The notes below the pieces were generated by a model. It was not told where the DNA came from. It made no database searches and was given only the letters and a program-made list of their open reading frames with translations. Shown one piece after another: positions 16,934 through 26,142 of a stretch of 35,080 bases of DNA. Numbering within the stretch: position 1 is the stretch's first letter; each line of letters begins with the position of its first letter. Source of the stretch: Anaerovibrio sp. (GTDB lineage: Bacteria; Bacillota; Negativicutes; Selenomonadales; Selenomonadaceae); assembly GCA_017475925.1 (NCBI GenBank), contig JAFVER010000205.1, positions 1-35,080 on the forward strand. Direction: 5' to 3'. The position numbers were made by a program, and so were the translations under genes.

Positions 16934-19741
16934 ATGGAAATGCGTTTATCCTCGTTCCTTCGTGTTTATATAGTTACAGCCATCTGTTTTTTCCTGTTGC
17001 CGTATCATGTGCTTTATGCTGATAAAGTGCCTGATGACAGGCAACCGGTAGCTGTAGGGGTGGTTCCCCAGGCGGGCATTGCCATGCCTACGGACACTGG
17101 CGTGTATATAGGCTTTGATGCGGAATACATGTATAAGATTGCACAATATGCCAATCTAAAGGTGACATATCATGCATATCCCAATTACACAGAGCTGTTT
17201 AACGGTATAAGAAATGGTGAAATCCAAATGGCCCTGGGCATCGCCCCTACCAAGGAGCGGCAGAAAGAGTTTTTATTTGCCAGTAATGGGTTCTTTACTG
17301 GGCAGGCCAGTATTCGGGTGCGTAGTGATGATAGCCGGTTCAGCTATGGAAATCCAATGGAATATAATGGTAAACGCTTAGGGGTGGTTGGCTCCTCCAT
17401 TATGTATACCCGGGCCAGGGAATGGGCTGAGCAAAGCAATATTTACCCTGTTTTTGTACTATATGAGGATGATACGCAGCTTTATAAGGATATGGATGAA
17501 GGAAAACTGGATGGGGTTATAGCCATTGGTTCAAAGTTTACCAACAGCTACCGTTCATCCTTTAACATTGCCACCAATACCTATTATCCGATTTTTGCCA
17601 GAAATCAGCTGGAGCTGAAAAATGCTGTAGATGCGGCTATGAATCGCATCCTTTTTGAGGACTCTCTTTACCCGGAGAAGCTCTTCGATAAATATCGTCA
17701 TTATCAGATTAGAGGAAATCTGCCTCTGTCAGTAGAGGAAAAGGCTTATATTTCCAATCATCCCGTTTTGAAGGTGGCTCTTTTGGAAAAGCAGGAGCCC
17801 TTTTCCTATAAGAAAAGTGATGGTACAGCCAGTGGTATAGCTCCGGATTTATATCAGGTTATTGCCAGGGAGCTCAATTGGCAGGTGGAATTTAAATTTT
17901 ATAAAACCCGTCAGGAGGTGGCAGAAGCCCTTCATGAAGGTGAAGTAGATGTTTATGGGGTAACTACCCAGGACATCATTGCCAGTGAGGAGAAAAATCT
18001 GGCCCTTACCAAAACTTATTTTACCCTAAACATAGTTTCCCTAAAGCGTCCTGATGTTACGGAAATTCATACTGCGGCCTTTATGGGCAGGGCACCACGC
18101 AATGTAGAGCAGCTGTTGCGCGAAAATTTTGAGGGAGTGGAGTTTCAGGCATACAACAGCTTTGATGAATGTTATGATGCCCTGATGGACAGGCAGGTGG
18201 ATGCCATGTTTTGTAACATGGCTCAGTTGAATTGGCTTTCCGTAAAACGGGGGATCGGCGAATTGGTGGTAGAGAGCGTAGAAAATTTATATACAGAATG
18301 CAGTGGGCAGCTGTTACCGGAAAATAATTTGTTAAATTCCATTCTTAGTAAGACTGTCCAGGGAAACAGTATAGATGTAACGAGCATCGTCAGCCGTAAC
18401 ATTTATACTGAGCCTACTATCATGGATTATTTGCGGTCTATTCCGGCAAGGCTGGTAGCCGGTTTTTTCGCGGTGTTGCTGCTGGTTACCATAATAGTTG
18501 GCTATATGTTTTATGTATCCCACCAAAAGCAGGTTGGTGCAGAGCTTAATGCTAAACAGGCAGCGCTGGAGGCCTCAGAGCAGGCCCGTAAGGCAGAATC
18601 TAATTTTTTGTCTACCATGAGCCATGATATGCGTACCCCGTTAAACGGCATCCTTGGTTATACAAGACTGGCCAAGGGGTCCTTTGATATGGAGGAAATC
18701 CATAAATATCTTGATCGTATTGACAGCTCCGGTAAGCTTATGCTGGCATTGGTGAATGATGTGCTGGATTTATCCAAGCTGGCCAGTGGTAAAATGGAAA
18801 TTCGCGATGACAAAATCATACCGGCGGAGCTGTTTGGTATTATTAAATCAGCCATAAGCATGAATGCTGATACCCAGCATGTAGATTTTAAAGCTACTCT
18901 TCATGCACCGGAAAATCTGATAGTACATTCCGATCGGCTGCGGCTCCAGCAGATAGCTATGAATTTGTTGAGTAATGCCGTAAAATATACTCCGGCCGGT
19001 GGTCATGTGGTATGGGAGGTAAGAGTAGATATTTCCGGTGAGGAGCCCCTATTGATTGAGCGGGTTCAGGATGATGGTATAGGTATGAGTGAAGAATTTC
19101 AAAAGCATATGTTTGAAATCTTTACTCAGGAAAACCGTCGGGAAGTCACAGGACTTCGGGGAACTGGTTTAGGTCTGTCTCTGGTACATAAATTCATCAA
19201 TCTCCTAGGGGGAACCATTGAGGTTAAAAGTCAGCTGAATGAAGGCACTGTGTTTGACTTCCAAATTCCGATAAAAATAAGCTGGGATTCCACCGCAGAT
19301 AATGAATCTATGCCGCAGATAAATGCGGTCGAGAAGCCATCTGTAGCCAAGGATATTTTAAAGGATATTCCTGTTTTGCTGGTGGAGGATAATGAAATAA
19401 ATGCTGAGCTGACTAAGCTGATAATTACTGACTATGGGGCCAATATAATCGATTGGGCTCATAACGGTCAGGAGGCCCTGGAAATGTACAGCGCAAGTGA
19501 GCCATCTCATTATCGGCTGATTATTATGGATTTGCGGATGCCGGTAATGGATGGTCTGACTGCTACCAGAGAAATCCGGCGCCTGCATCGGGTGGATGCC
19601 TCAATTGTGCCTATTATAGCCATATCAGCTGATGCCTACGCGGAGGATATCCAAAATTGTATTGAAGCAGGTATGCAGTGCCATATAAGCAAGCCTATAG
19701 ATGTTGATAAGCTGATGGCAGCCATTAATGATTTGATTTGA
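16934..19741 (+). CDS. BvgS-like hybrid histidine kinase with two periplasmic solute-binding domains
   Basis: Inner-membrane sensor kinase, 935 residues. A signal-anchor (about 8-28) is followed by two tandem SBP_bac_3 (Venus flytrap) domains, about 38-255 and 265-490, the second opening KAYISNHPVLKVALLEKQEP as in BvgS/EvgS. A membrane helix lies near 505-527. HisKA carries MSHDMRTP with His564; the HATPase has NLLSNAVKYT, DDGIGM and GTGLGL. A receiver (about 810-935) has LLVEDNEIN, Asp866 in IMDLRMPVMDG and Lys in ISKPID. No HPt domain is present, so phosphate must pass to a separate HPt; the FIST kinase has one. The ligand is probably a small periplasmic molecule such as an amino acid. GGGAGGAAGG precedes the start. 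Confidence 0.92.
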   Translation: MEMRLSSFLRVYIVTAICFFLLPYHVLYADKVPDDRQPVAVGVVPQAGIAMPTDTGVYIGFDAEYMYKIAQYANLKVTYHAYPNYTELFNGIRNGEIQMALGIAPTKERQKEFLFASNGFFTGQASIRVRSDDSRFSYGNPMEYNGKRLGVVGSSIMYTRAREWAEQSNIYPVFVLYEDDTQLYKDMDEGKLDGVIAIGSKFTNSYRSSFNIATNTYYPIFARNQLELKNAVDAAMNRILFEDSLYPEKLFDKYRHYQIRGNLPLSVEEKAYISNHPVLKVALLEKQEPFSYKKSDGTASGIAPDLYQVIARELNWQVEFKFYKTRQEVAEALHEGEVDVYGVTTQDIIASEEKNLALTKTYFTLNIVSLKRPDVTEIHTAAFMGRAPRNVEQLLRENFEGVEFQAYNSFDECYDALMDRQVDAMFCNMAQLNWLSVKRGIGELVVESVENLYTECSGQLLPENNLLNSILSKTVQGNSIDVTSIVSRNIYTEPTIMDYLRSIPARLVAGFFAVLLLVTIIVGYMFYVSHQKQVGAELNAKQAALEASEQARKAESNFLSTMSHDMRTPLNGILGYTRLAKGSFDMEEIHKYLDRIDSSGKLMLALVNDVLDLSKLASGKMEIRDDKIIPAELFGIIKSAISMNADTQHVDFKATLHAPENLIVHSDRLRLQQIAMNLLSNAVKYTPAGGHVVWEVRVDISGEEPLLIERVQDDGIGMSEEFQKHMFEIFTQENRREVTGLRGTGLGLSLVHKFINLLGGTIEVKSQLNEGTVFDFQIPIKISWDSTADNESMPQINAVEKPSVAKDILKDIPVLLVEDNEINAELTKLIITDYGANIIDWAHNGQEALEMYSASEPSHYRLIIMDLRMPVMDGLTATREIRRLHRVDASIVPIIAISADAYAEDIQNCIEAGMQCHISKPIDVDKLMAAINDLI

Positions 19742-19762
19742 AAATAAAGTCTGGGTGATTTT

Positions 19763-19981
19763 ATGGCTTTAGAACAGGACAGGAAACATATTCCCTACAG
19801 TACGGACAGCTGTCCTGCCTGTGTCAGAATGGCTATGGAGGAAGAGCTGAAAGCTATAGGAAGGATTGAAACACCAGCGGAAAGAGCGGAAATAGCTGCC
19901 TGGGAACGGAAGCATACCGTCCTGAAGCTTTTAGCTTTTGCCGTGTTTCTGGCTTTAATGGGATATTTATGGATGCAATAA
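19763..19981 (+). CDS. Small tail-anchored CxxC membrane protein of unknown function
   Basis: A 72-residue protein I do not recognise. It has a single CPAC motif at about 17-20, a charged Glu/Arg-rich middle (about 24-48) likely to be helical, and one hydrophobic C-terminal segment (about 52-70) ending GYLWMQ, so the CxxC side would face the cytoplasm if tail-anchored. It starts 21 bases after the BvgS-like kinase and may be co-transcribed with it. The ribosome-binding site (GGGTGA) is modest. A metal site or redox pair is possible from CPAC but unsupported. Confidence 0.6.
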   Translation: MALEQDRKHIPYSTDSCPACVRMAMEEELKAIGRIETPAERAEIAAWERKHTVLKLLAFAVFLALMGYLWMQ

Positions 19982-19992
19982 GGCCCATATAA

Positions 19993-20031
19993 CGGGGGAA
20001 AGCTGTCCCCTTTCGCCACAGGTGGGGTGAA
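19993..20031. repeat. Degenerate REP-like palindromic sequence
   Basis: This stretch opens with GGGGGAAAGCTGTCCCC and closes with CAGGTGGGGTGAAT. The outline GGGGGA...CAGGTGGGG resembles the triple-hairpin element at 12234-12268 (GGGGGAGG...CCGGTGGGGG). It could be a decayed member of the same dispersed family. Confidence 0.35.
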
Positions 20032-20032
20032 T

Positions 20033-20061
20033 TTGCATGGTATTTTGTGAAAGGGTATAAT
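20033..20061 (+). promoter_or_regulatory. Putative promoter of sufCB
   Basis: A consensus -10 TATAAT (20056-20061) with a weak -35 TTGCAT (20033-20038) at a 17-base spacing. The tandem 15-bp repeat begins inside the -10 box. Confidence 0.4.
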
Positions 20062-20089
20062 GAAACGAGAGTTAATGAAACGAGAGTTA
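20060..20089 (+). repeat. 15-bp tandem duplication in the sufC leader
   Basis: ATGAAACGAGAGTTA occurs twice in succession (20060-20074 and 20075-20089). Each copy begins with ATG and is in frame with sufC, so a reading frame from 20060 would begin MKRELMKREL. The real sufC start is 75 bases on, with a much better ribosome-binding site. Confidence 0.8.
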
Positions 20090-20134
20090 TCCGGTGGAGC
20101 TGGATATGTTGTGTGCTGTGTTAAGGAGAGAAAA

Positions 20135-20866
20135 ATGTTAGAGCTAAAGGATATAACCTATCAGGTGGAGGAAAATAATGAAATAAAGAAAATTATTGAC
20201 CATCTGGATTTGAGTATTGATGACGGAAAATTTATCGTTATCACCGGGCCTAATGGTGGGGGCAAATCCACCCTGGCGAAGCTTATCATGGGGGTAAAGG
20301 CGCCTACCTCCGGTAAAATGCTTTTTGATGGAGAGGATATTACAGACTGTTCGATTACTGACCGGGCAAAAAAGGGCATAAGCTTTGCCTTTCAGCAGCC
20401 AGTGCATTTTAAAGGAATAAAGGTGCTGGATTTGCTTAGATTGGCTACAGGCAGCAATATTTCTGTCAATAAGGCCTGTGATTATTTGTCCAAGGTAGGG
20501 CTTTGTGCCAAGGAATACATTGACCGGGAGGTAAACGCATCCCTTTCCGGTGGTGAATTGAAGCGTATTGAAATAGCTACTGTATTGGCCAGAGGAACCA
20601 AGTTTTCCATTTTTGATGAGCCGGAGGCCGGGATAGATATTTGGAGCTTCCAAAATCTTATTCAGGTGTTTGAAAACATTCGAAATACTGTTCAGGGAAC
20701 GGTGCTTATCATCTCCCATCAGGAGCGTATTTTGAATATTGCCGATGAAATAATTGTCATAGAGAATGGAAAGGTAAATCGGCACGGAGCGAAGGAAGAA
20801 ATATTGCCTGAACTTCTAGGAACTGCATCGGCAGTAAATATTTCCTGCAGCAAAATGGCTAATTGA
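20135..20866 (+). CDS. sufC: Fe-S cluster assembly ATPase SufC
   Basis: A 243-residue soluble ABC-type ATPase that powers the SufB scaffold. Walker A is GPNGGGKSTLAKL (near residue 39), the signature is SLSGGELKRIEIA, Walker B is FSIFDEPEAGID, and the switch His is in IISHQERIL. GGELKR is the SufC form of the ABC signature, and there are no membrane partners. ATG 20135 is preceded by AAGGAGAG; the longer frame from 20060 is rejected because its extra residues come from the tandem repeat. sufB starts 17 bases downstream. sufA, sufS, sufU and a second sufD are absent here, so this is a minimal two-gene unit. Confidence 0.9.
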   Translation: MLELKDITYQVEENNEIKKIIDHLDLSIDDGKFIVITGPNGGGKSTLAKLIMGVKAPTSGKMLFDGEDITDCSITDRAKKGISFAFQQPVHFKGIKVLDLLRLATGSNISVNKACDYLSKVGLCAKEYIDREVNASLSGGELKRIEIATVLARGTKFSIFDEPEAGIDIWSFQNLIQVFENIRNTVQGTVLIISHQERILNIADEIIVIENGKVNRHGAKEEILPELLGTASAVNISCSKMAN

Positions 20867-20883
20867 ATTAGGAGGCACTATTA

Positions 20884-21804
20884 ATGTTAGATAAAATACA
20901 AAAGCAGCTTTTGACTGAGGTGGCAGATCTTTATGCCATGCCCAAGGGCGCCTATAACATTCGGGCCAATGGTGAAAAGGCTGCCCGTAACACCACGGAA
21001 AATATTGATATTGTAACAAAGACGGATAAGCCGGGAATAGATATTATCATCAAGGACGGCACCAGGAATGAAAGCGTACATATTCCGGTGGTGCTCAGTG
21101 AAAGCGGCATTAAGGAAGTGGTGTACAATGACTTTTATATTGGCGAAAATTGTGATGTGACCATTGTTGCCGGCTGTGGTATTCACAACTGTGGGCCCCA
21201 AGACTCTCAGCATGATGGTGTGCATCGGTTTTTCGTGGGCAAAAATTCCAAAATCCGTTATGTGGAAAAGCATTATGGTGAGGGTGACGGTAACGGAAAG
21301 CGGATACTGAATCCGGTAACTGAGGTTTATCAGAAGGAAAACAGCTATGTTGACATGGAGATGGTGCAGATAAAGGGGGTAGACAATACCTACCGCACCA
21401 CCAAGGCTGAATTGGCCCAGGGAGCTACCATGGTGGTTCATGAACGGCTTATGACCCATGGACAGCAGACGGCCACAAGTGTCTATGAGGTGGAGCTGAA
21501 CGGCGAAGGCTCAAGCACAGATGTGATTTCCCGCTCAGTAGCCAAGGACAGCTCTGAACAGGTTTTTGAAGCGGCTATTGTGGGAAATACGGTTTGTAAC
21601 GGTCATGCAGAATGTGATGCAATTATTATGGATAACGCCCATGTGGTAGCTGTGCCAAAGCTGGATGCCAAAAATGTGGATGCTGCCCTTATTCACGAGG
21701 CTGCCATTGGAAAAATCGCCGGTGATCAGCTGATAAAGCTTATGTCCTTGGGGCTTACCGAGGCCGAAGCCGAGGAGCAGATTATCGGAGGCTTTCTCAG
21801 ATGA
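20884..21804 (+). CDS. sufB: SufB/SufD-family Fe-S scaffold, short form
   Basis: A 306-residue scaffold, much shorter than classical SufB (about 470), matching the compact SufB-like proteins of two-gene systems in anaerobes and archaea. The central part is a beta-helix (repeating short strands, about 60-260). The C-terminal SufBD signature NGHAECDAIIMDNAHV (about 238-253), with its conserved Cys, is followed by IHEAAIGKIAGDQL and GLTEAEAEEQIIGGFL. Extra Cys residues lie in VAGCGIHNCG near residue 100. AGGAGG precedes the start. It probably forms a complex with the SufC just upstream. Calling it SufB rather than SufD rests on the Cys and on there being only one copy. Confidence 0.85.
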   Translation: MLDKIQKQLLTEVADLYAMPKGAYNIRANGEKAARNTTENIDIVTKTDKPGIDIIIKDGTRNESVHIPVVLSESGIKEVVYNDFYIGENCDVTIVAGCGIHNCGPQDSQHDGVHRFFVGKNSKIRYVEKHYGEGDGNGKRILNPVTEVYQKENSYVDMEMVQIKGVDNTYRTTKAELAQGATMVVHERLMTHGQQTATSVYEVELNGEGSSTDVISRSVAKDSSEQVFEAAIVGNTVCNGHAECDAIIMDNAHVVAVPKLDAKNVDAALIHEAAIGKIAGDQLIKLMSLGLTEAEAEEQIIGGFLR

Positions 21805-21869
21805 TATTCAGCCTGATGTAGGCTAAAGGCTATTTGAAGAAGGTCGGTATGTAGATTTGTGGAGGGCAG

Positions 21870-24800
21870 GTGGATGATTTGAGAAAAATAGGAAAAAAAC
21901 TTAACAGAAGCTTGGCCTGTGGGATAGCAGTGGCTCTGACCAGTGCCTTATTAGGGCATTTTTCCGTGGCTTGGGCGGCAGAGCAGCCCAGCTTTTTTGA
22001 CTGGCGGCTTAACAATCCAACCCAGCGGGATTCTGGTACAGATAGTCTCAGCATTGTGCCTGGGATAAAGGATCAGGGGCCTTTAAATACCTGTTGGGCA
22101 TTTTCGGCTGTTGGAACCTATGAGTCCAGCTGGATGCGACAGCTAAAGGAGGCAAAGAACAACGGGGTAAATGTGACTCCACAGATGCCCAATTTTTCTG
22201 AGCGGTATTTGGCTTGGATGACCTATGCTACTGCTACCAAAGAGAAAAACACGGATAAGGTAGCCCGCTATGAGACATCAAAGCCTATATATAATTCTGG
22301 CGGGTATATTCAGTCATCTACAATGACAGCGTTAAACAAAGGGGTTGTGAATAATGCTGATTCACCCTATGCTGATGTAATGATGGCCTTTGAGAAAATG
22401 AATAATGAAGCCGACTCAATCGTGAAGGATTCCGGTATAACGGACACGGACCAGGGAAAGGGAGAATTTTTAAGAAACCAGGTGGCTGCACAATTATGGA
22501 AGAAGTATCAATTTGAAGAAGACTATGCTGCTGTTACCACCTCCATTACTCCAGTAGGGCTACTTCATGATACCTACAGTAATTTTACAAATCACTCAGG
22601 GGAATTGACAGACGCTGAGCTAAAAAAAATAAAAGAAATGATTGTTGACAGGGGGGGAGTTTCTATAGCCCACTGTGCCGATCCTCAGGCAGTCTCGGTA
22701 TATGAAAGATATGGCGAATGGTATGCAACCAATGCTGTTAATCATGCTGAAACCCTAGTGGGCTGGGATGATAATTATAGCTTTAAGATAAAAGATGAAA
22801 ATGGAAATGCTTTAAAGGGTGGATTTATCATGCGTAATAGCTGGGGAACGGAATATTATCCGATATCCAAGGGTTATGGTATGATTTCCTATAAGGACCC
22901 AACAATTACGGACTTATATTTTCACGAGGCTGAACTGGATGGAGCCCGATATACCATAAATGCCAATCATGCCCCTGTTGTTGAATATACCTTGGGGCAA
23001 GTTGGTGATGATGATAAGCTGTATACTGAGCAGCCTATAGCAGCCTCCTTTGAGGCCTCCCAAAATCATTTTCTAAAGGCTGTGATGTTTTATGTCTCCG
23101 GGGAGGGTATGAAGTATGAGATAAATGTAAGAAATGGTGCGACCCCGGGGACAGGAAATGTTCTTTATACTCAGTCAGGAACCTTTGGTGAAAATGGTCT
23201 GGTTAAATATGCCGGCTTTCGTACGATAGATTTGGATAAGTATGTGCTTTTACCTAAGGGACAGCAGTATACTGTGGAGGTAACTACCATCAGTACAGAT
23301 GGACGTGCTGTTGAAACAGCTTTTCAGGTGAAGGAAAATGGGGATACATATAGCTATGAAGGAAATGGAGCCAGTTATTATTACGATTTCGACGAGGATA
23401 GGTGGGTAAGCAACGCTGATATTGAAAACCAAAAATTCACCTCATTGGATAAATATAACATAACTGGTGATGAAAAGCATGGAACTGGCGTTATAGTTGT
23501 GGACGAGGATGATGCAAAGCTGGATGAGGTCCAGATATTTCTTGTGGCAAGAGGTAAGGAGACATCATCAGCTAATGGTGGAGATTTTACTGTAGGTTGT
23601 CTGGATGACAGCACCAGTGATAATTCATCAGTTATTTATCTTGGCAAGAAAAGTGAATTATATGGCAGGGATGCTGCTGACCCTAACCGGAAAACCCTGT
23701 CCAATATGACTGTAGACATAGATGAAAGCTTTGTAGACCAATATGGTGGAACTATTACCGGTGAGGGTGGTGTGACAAAGGCCGGCGCAGGAAGCTTAAT
23801 CCTGACAGGTGATAACACCTATACAGGAACGACCACGGTAAAAGAGGGTTGGCTTACAGTCAATGGCAGTATCGCTGCCGATGTCAGCGTCACAGATAAG
23901 GGGACACTTGGCGGCAAGGGGCAGATAGGCGGTACACTTTATAACCACGGCAACGCTGTGGCTGGCTATGAGGATATCGGCACACTTTCTGTCAACGCAT
24001 TGGACAGCACTGGTGGAACCCTGATGGCGGTGACTGATGAAGCTGGAGGCAATACAAGCTTTTTGGTAAACAATCTGGCTAATGTAACTGATGCTACTGT
24101 TCTGGTGGATAAGGCTATGCCGGAGACCAGCTATAAGGTAGTTGCGGCTGGAAGCATTTCTGGTACGCCAAGCAATATCGAAAGCAATCCGTCGGTGTAT
24201 TCCGGCCTTATGAGTGAATACAGCAAGGTAGTTGATAATAATGTATATGTAAATACCGTATTCAGTGATAATCTGGGGGAAGTCAGCAGTCAACAGCAGG
24301 AGGCCATGCAGGCAATGGCGAGAATGTATCGCAGCCTGCCTGAGGATAAGCGGGGAGAAATGTATTCTCTGTATCAGCTGGATGCGGACGGAGCAAAGGA
24401 AGCACTGTCAGATATATCATCGGTGGATGCTTCACAGCTGGCCAGCTTTTCCCAGCATAGCAGTATTGTATCCCAGGTTATTGGCGAAAGACTGAACACG
24501 GCCTTTGCTACTGCCAATGTACAGGTGCCGTTACCAGCCAGTCATTTGGACAGTGATGGAAGCCAGCAGAAGGGCTTGGTGGCACCAATGAAGCTGCCGC
24601 TGGAGGTTGATAACAATGCCTGGGTAAAGTACACCAAGCATTGGGGCAATCTGAGCAATGATGCCAACTATCACAGCCAAGGCATCAGCGGAGGCTATGA
24701 TTATGCCTTGGGTGCAAACTGGCGGGTTGGTGCCTTTATAAGCTATAACTCCACTGGATATGGTGCTGAAACAGCAGGGGGAAATATCTACGATACACGG

Positions 24801-25400
24801 ATTGGCCTTTATGGCGGCTATCAAAGGGGAGCCGGTTTAGGATATTTATATTTGGACTATGGCAGTCAAAGAAACAGCCTGAGACGAAACGTTATGGGAT
24901 ATACGGCGAATGCCGATTATCGGAGTAATCTTTGGGAACTGGGAGGCGAATATAAATATGATCTCCATGCCATGGATGGTAAAACCTGGCACGTCAGCCC
25001 TTACGTCGGCTGGCAGCTGTCCTATCTTACTCAGGGAGGATATGGCGAGACGGGAGCCGGTATTTACAATCAGCATACTCATGGGTTGAATAACACCTAT
25101 TTTGCGTTACAGACTGGAGTGGAATGTAAGCGTTATTTAGGACGTGGAAGCTATTCTGTGCGCCTTGGGGTGAAGCATGGGCTTAGTGGTGTTGACCCAA
25201 GCCTGGCCTTTCACTACGAGGGGGATGATACCAATCGATACATGCTGAAAAACAGTCAGGATAAGACTCATTTTTTGATGAGCTTGGCTGCTGATACGGA
25301 ATTTGCCCCTGGCTGGCAGCTGGCAGGAGATGTGATGCTGCAAAAGGGCAGTCATGATAAGGATATTACTGCTTCGGTGATGGTAAGAAGAATGTGGTGA
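21870..25400 (+). CDS. Autotransporter with papain-like (C1) cysteine protease passenger
   Basis: An 1176-residue type V secreted protein. A signal peptide (about 1-37, cleavage near AWAA) leads into a C1-type peptidase with the full catalytic set: Gln69 and Cys75 in KDQGPLNTCWAFSA, His292 in VNHAETLVGWDD and Asn323 in MRNSWG. A lectin-like/beta domain common to bacterial C1 proteases follows (about 360-590). Then come a PATR autotransporter repeat (about 626-670, TKAGAGSLILTGDNTYTG), a linker, and a 12-strand autotransporter barrel (about 912-1176) ending in Trp, as the BAM complex requires. Start is GTG 21870 with GGAGGG just upstream. It is monocistronic with its own terminator. Activity is inferred from motifs; substrate is unknown. 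Confidence 0.9.
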   Translation: MDDLRKIGKKLNRSLACGIAVALTSALLGHFSVAWAAEQPSFFDWRLNNPTQRDSGTDSLSIVPGIKDQGPLNTCWAFSAVGTYESSWMRQLKEAKNNGVNVTPQMPNFSERYLAWMTYATATKEKNTDKVARYETSKPIYNSGGYIQSSTMTALNKGVVNNADSPYADVMMAFEKMNNEADSIVKDSGITDTDQGKGEFLRNQVAAQLWKKYQFEEDYAAVTTSITPVGLLHDTYSNFTNHSGELTDAELKKIKEMIVDRGGVSIAHCADPQAVSVYERYGEWYATNAVNHAETLVGWDDNYSFKIKDENGNALKGGFIMRNSWGTEYYPISKGYGMISYKDPTITDLYFHEAELDGARYTINANHAPVVEYTLGQVGDDDKLYTEQPIAASFEASQNHFLKAVMFYVSGEGMKYEINVRNGATPGTGNVLYTQSGTFGENGLVKYAGFRTIDLDKYVLLPKGQQYTVEVTTISTDGRAVETAFQVKENGDTYSYEGNGASYYYDFDEDRWVSNADIENQKFTSLDKYNITGDEKHGTGVIVVDEDDAKLDEVQIFLVARGKETSSANGGDFTVGCLDDSTSDNSSVIYLGKKSELYGRDAADPNRKTLSNMTVDIDESFVDQYGGTITGEGGVTKAGAGSLILTGDNTYTGTTTVKEGWLTVNGSIAADVSVTDKGTLGGKGQIGGTLYNHGNAVAGYEDIGTLSVNALDSTGGTLMAVTDEAGGNTSFLVNNLANVTDATVLVDKAMPETSYKVVAAGSISGTPSNIESNPSVYSGLMSEYSKVVDNNVYVNTVFSDNLGEVSSQQQEAMQAMARMYRSLPEDKRGEMYSLYQLDADGAKEALSDISSVDASQLASFSQHSSIVSQVIGERLNTAFATANVQVPLPASHLDSDGSQQKGLVAPMKLPLEVDNNAWVKYTKHWGNLSNDANYHSQGISGGYDYALGANWRVGAFISYNSTGYGAETAGGNIYDTRIGLYGGYQRGAGLGYLYLDYGSQRNSLRRNVMGYTANADYRSNLWELGGEYKYDLHAMDGKTWHVSPYVGWQLSYLTQGGYGETGAGIYNQHTHGLNNTYFALQTGVECKRYLGRGSYSVRLGVKHGLSGVDPSLAFHYEGDDTNRYMLKNSQDKTHFLMSLAADTEFAPGWQLAGDVMLQKGSHDKDITASVMVRRMW

Positions 25401-25429
25401 ATATTTGAATAATAACTTGATATGCTGTA

Positions 25430-25470
25430 AGGAGCTGACGTGTAGCAAATCGTTTCAGCTCCTGTTTTTT
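25430..25470 (+). terminator. Terminator after the autotransporter gene
   Basis: A perfect 9-bp stem, AGGAGCTGA (25430-25438) with TCAGCTCCT (25455-25463), then GTTTTTT. Confidence 0.9.
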
Positions 25471-25490
25471 ATGGCTGAAAAATAAAATAT

Positions 25491-25546
25491 ATTGATAATT
25501 ATTTTCAATATGCTATAATGTGAATGTATTGAAAATAATTATCAAT
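25491..25546 (+). promoter_or_regulatory. Twin inverted Fur boxes flanking a promoter
   Basis: ATTGATAATTATTTTCAAT (25491-25509) and its exact reverse complement ATTGAAAATAATTATCAAT (25528-25546) face each other across 18 bases. Each holds a 15-mer one mismatch from the 7-1-7 Fur consensus TGATAATnATTATCA. The first covers the -35 TTGATA (25492-25497). An extended -10 TGCTATAAT (25511-25519) lies between them, and the second covers the start-site region. Bound Fur (or a relative) would block RNA polymerase, so the downstream genes should be switched on when iron is low. Confidence 0.85.
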
Positions 25547-25562
25547 TTGGTAGGGGTCATAT

Positions 25563-26129
25563 ATGTTAATCAGCAACTACGAAGAGCAAATGGTTTACCA
25601 TTGTGCGCCAACCTTAAAGGGAATAAAGGCTGGCAGCATGGTAGCTATGAGGGTAAGCAGTCACAAATCCATAGAGGATTTTTTTGCAGAATATCAGGAA
25701 TGCTTCAAGGTACATGGTATTGAATATATGAAGCTGACGGAGCAAAAGCAGCATGTTCTGGTGCTTATTTATCGTCCTGATATGCTAAGCAGAATGCTGC
25801 GTCGTCCTATGGCAAGGGACATTCTGGACAGCTATGGGTATCCGGTGAATGACAGTCTTAAGGCCATGCTAAACCATTTACAGAAAAGAATTGATAGTTG
25901 TTCTGGCTTTCCCCATGAAATAGGCCTGTTTTTAGGCTATCCTCCCCAGGATGTACAGGGCTTTATCCGGCATAAGGGACATAATTTTCTGTTTTGTGGA
26001 TTTTGGAAGGTTTATGCCAATGGTACAGCTGTGAAGAGATTGTTTCGGTGCTACAATGAATGTATACACCGAATGTGTAGGCGGCTGCTGGCGGGGGAAA
26101 GCTTGCAGGAGGTAATAAGGGCTGCATAG
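25563..26129 (+). CDS. DUF3793 family protein, Fur-controlled
   Basis: A soluble 188-residue protein of the DUF3793 family; function not established. Recognisable features are the N-terminal HCAPTLKGIKAGSM segment, a mid-protein HEIGLFLGYPPQDVQGFI (about 119-136) and a Cys-containing C-terminal helix (CYNECIHRMC, about 160-169). The family is often found next to flavodoxin genes, as here (80 bases upstream). Twin Fur boxes lie immediately upstream of its start, so it is probably made under iron starvation. The clustered Cys and His residues could bind metal or haem, but this is only a suggestion. TAGGGG precedes ATG 25563; no membrane segment or signal peptide is seen. Confidence 0.8.
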   Translation: MLISNYEEQMVYHCAPTLKGIKAGSMVAMRVSSHKSIEDFFAEYQECFKVHGIEYMKLTEQKQHVLVLIYRPDMLSRMLRRPMARDILDSYGYPVNDSLKAMLNHLQKRIDSCSGFPHEIGLFLGYPPQDVQGFIRHKGHNFLFCGFWKVYANGTAVKRLFRCYNECIHRMCRRLLAGESLQEVIRAA

Positions 26130-26142
26130 CCCTTTATTTGGA

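Noticed and set aside
20144-20785. A 213-residue open frame opposite sufC
   Set aside because: Antisense to a conserved gene with full ABC motifs; no family features of its own.
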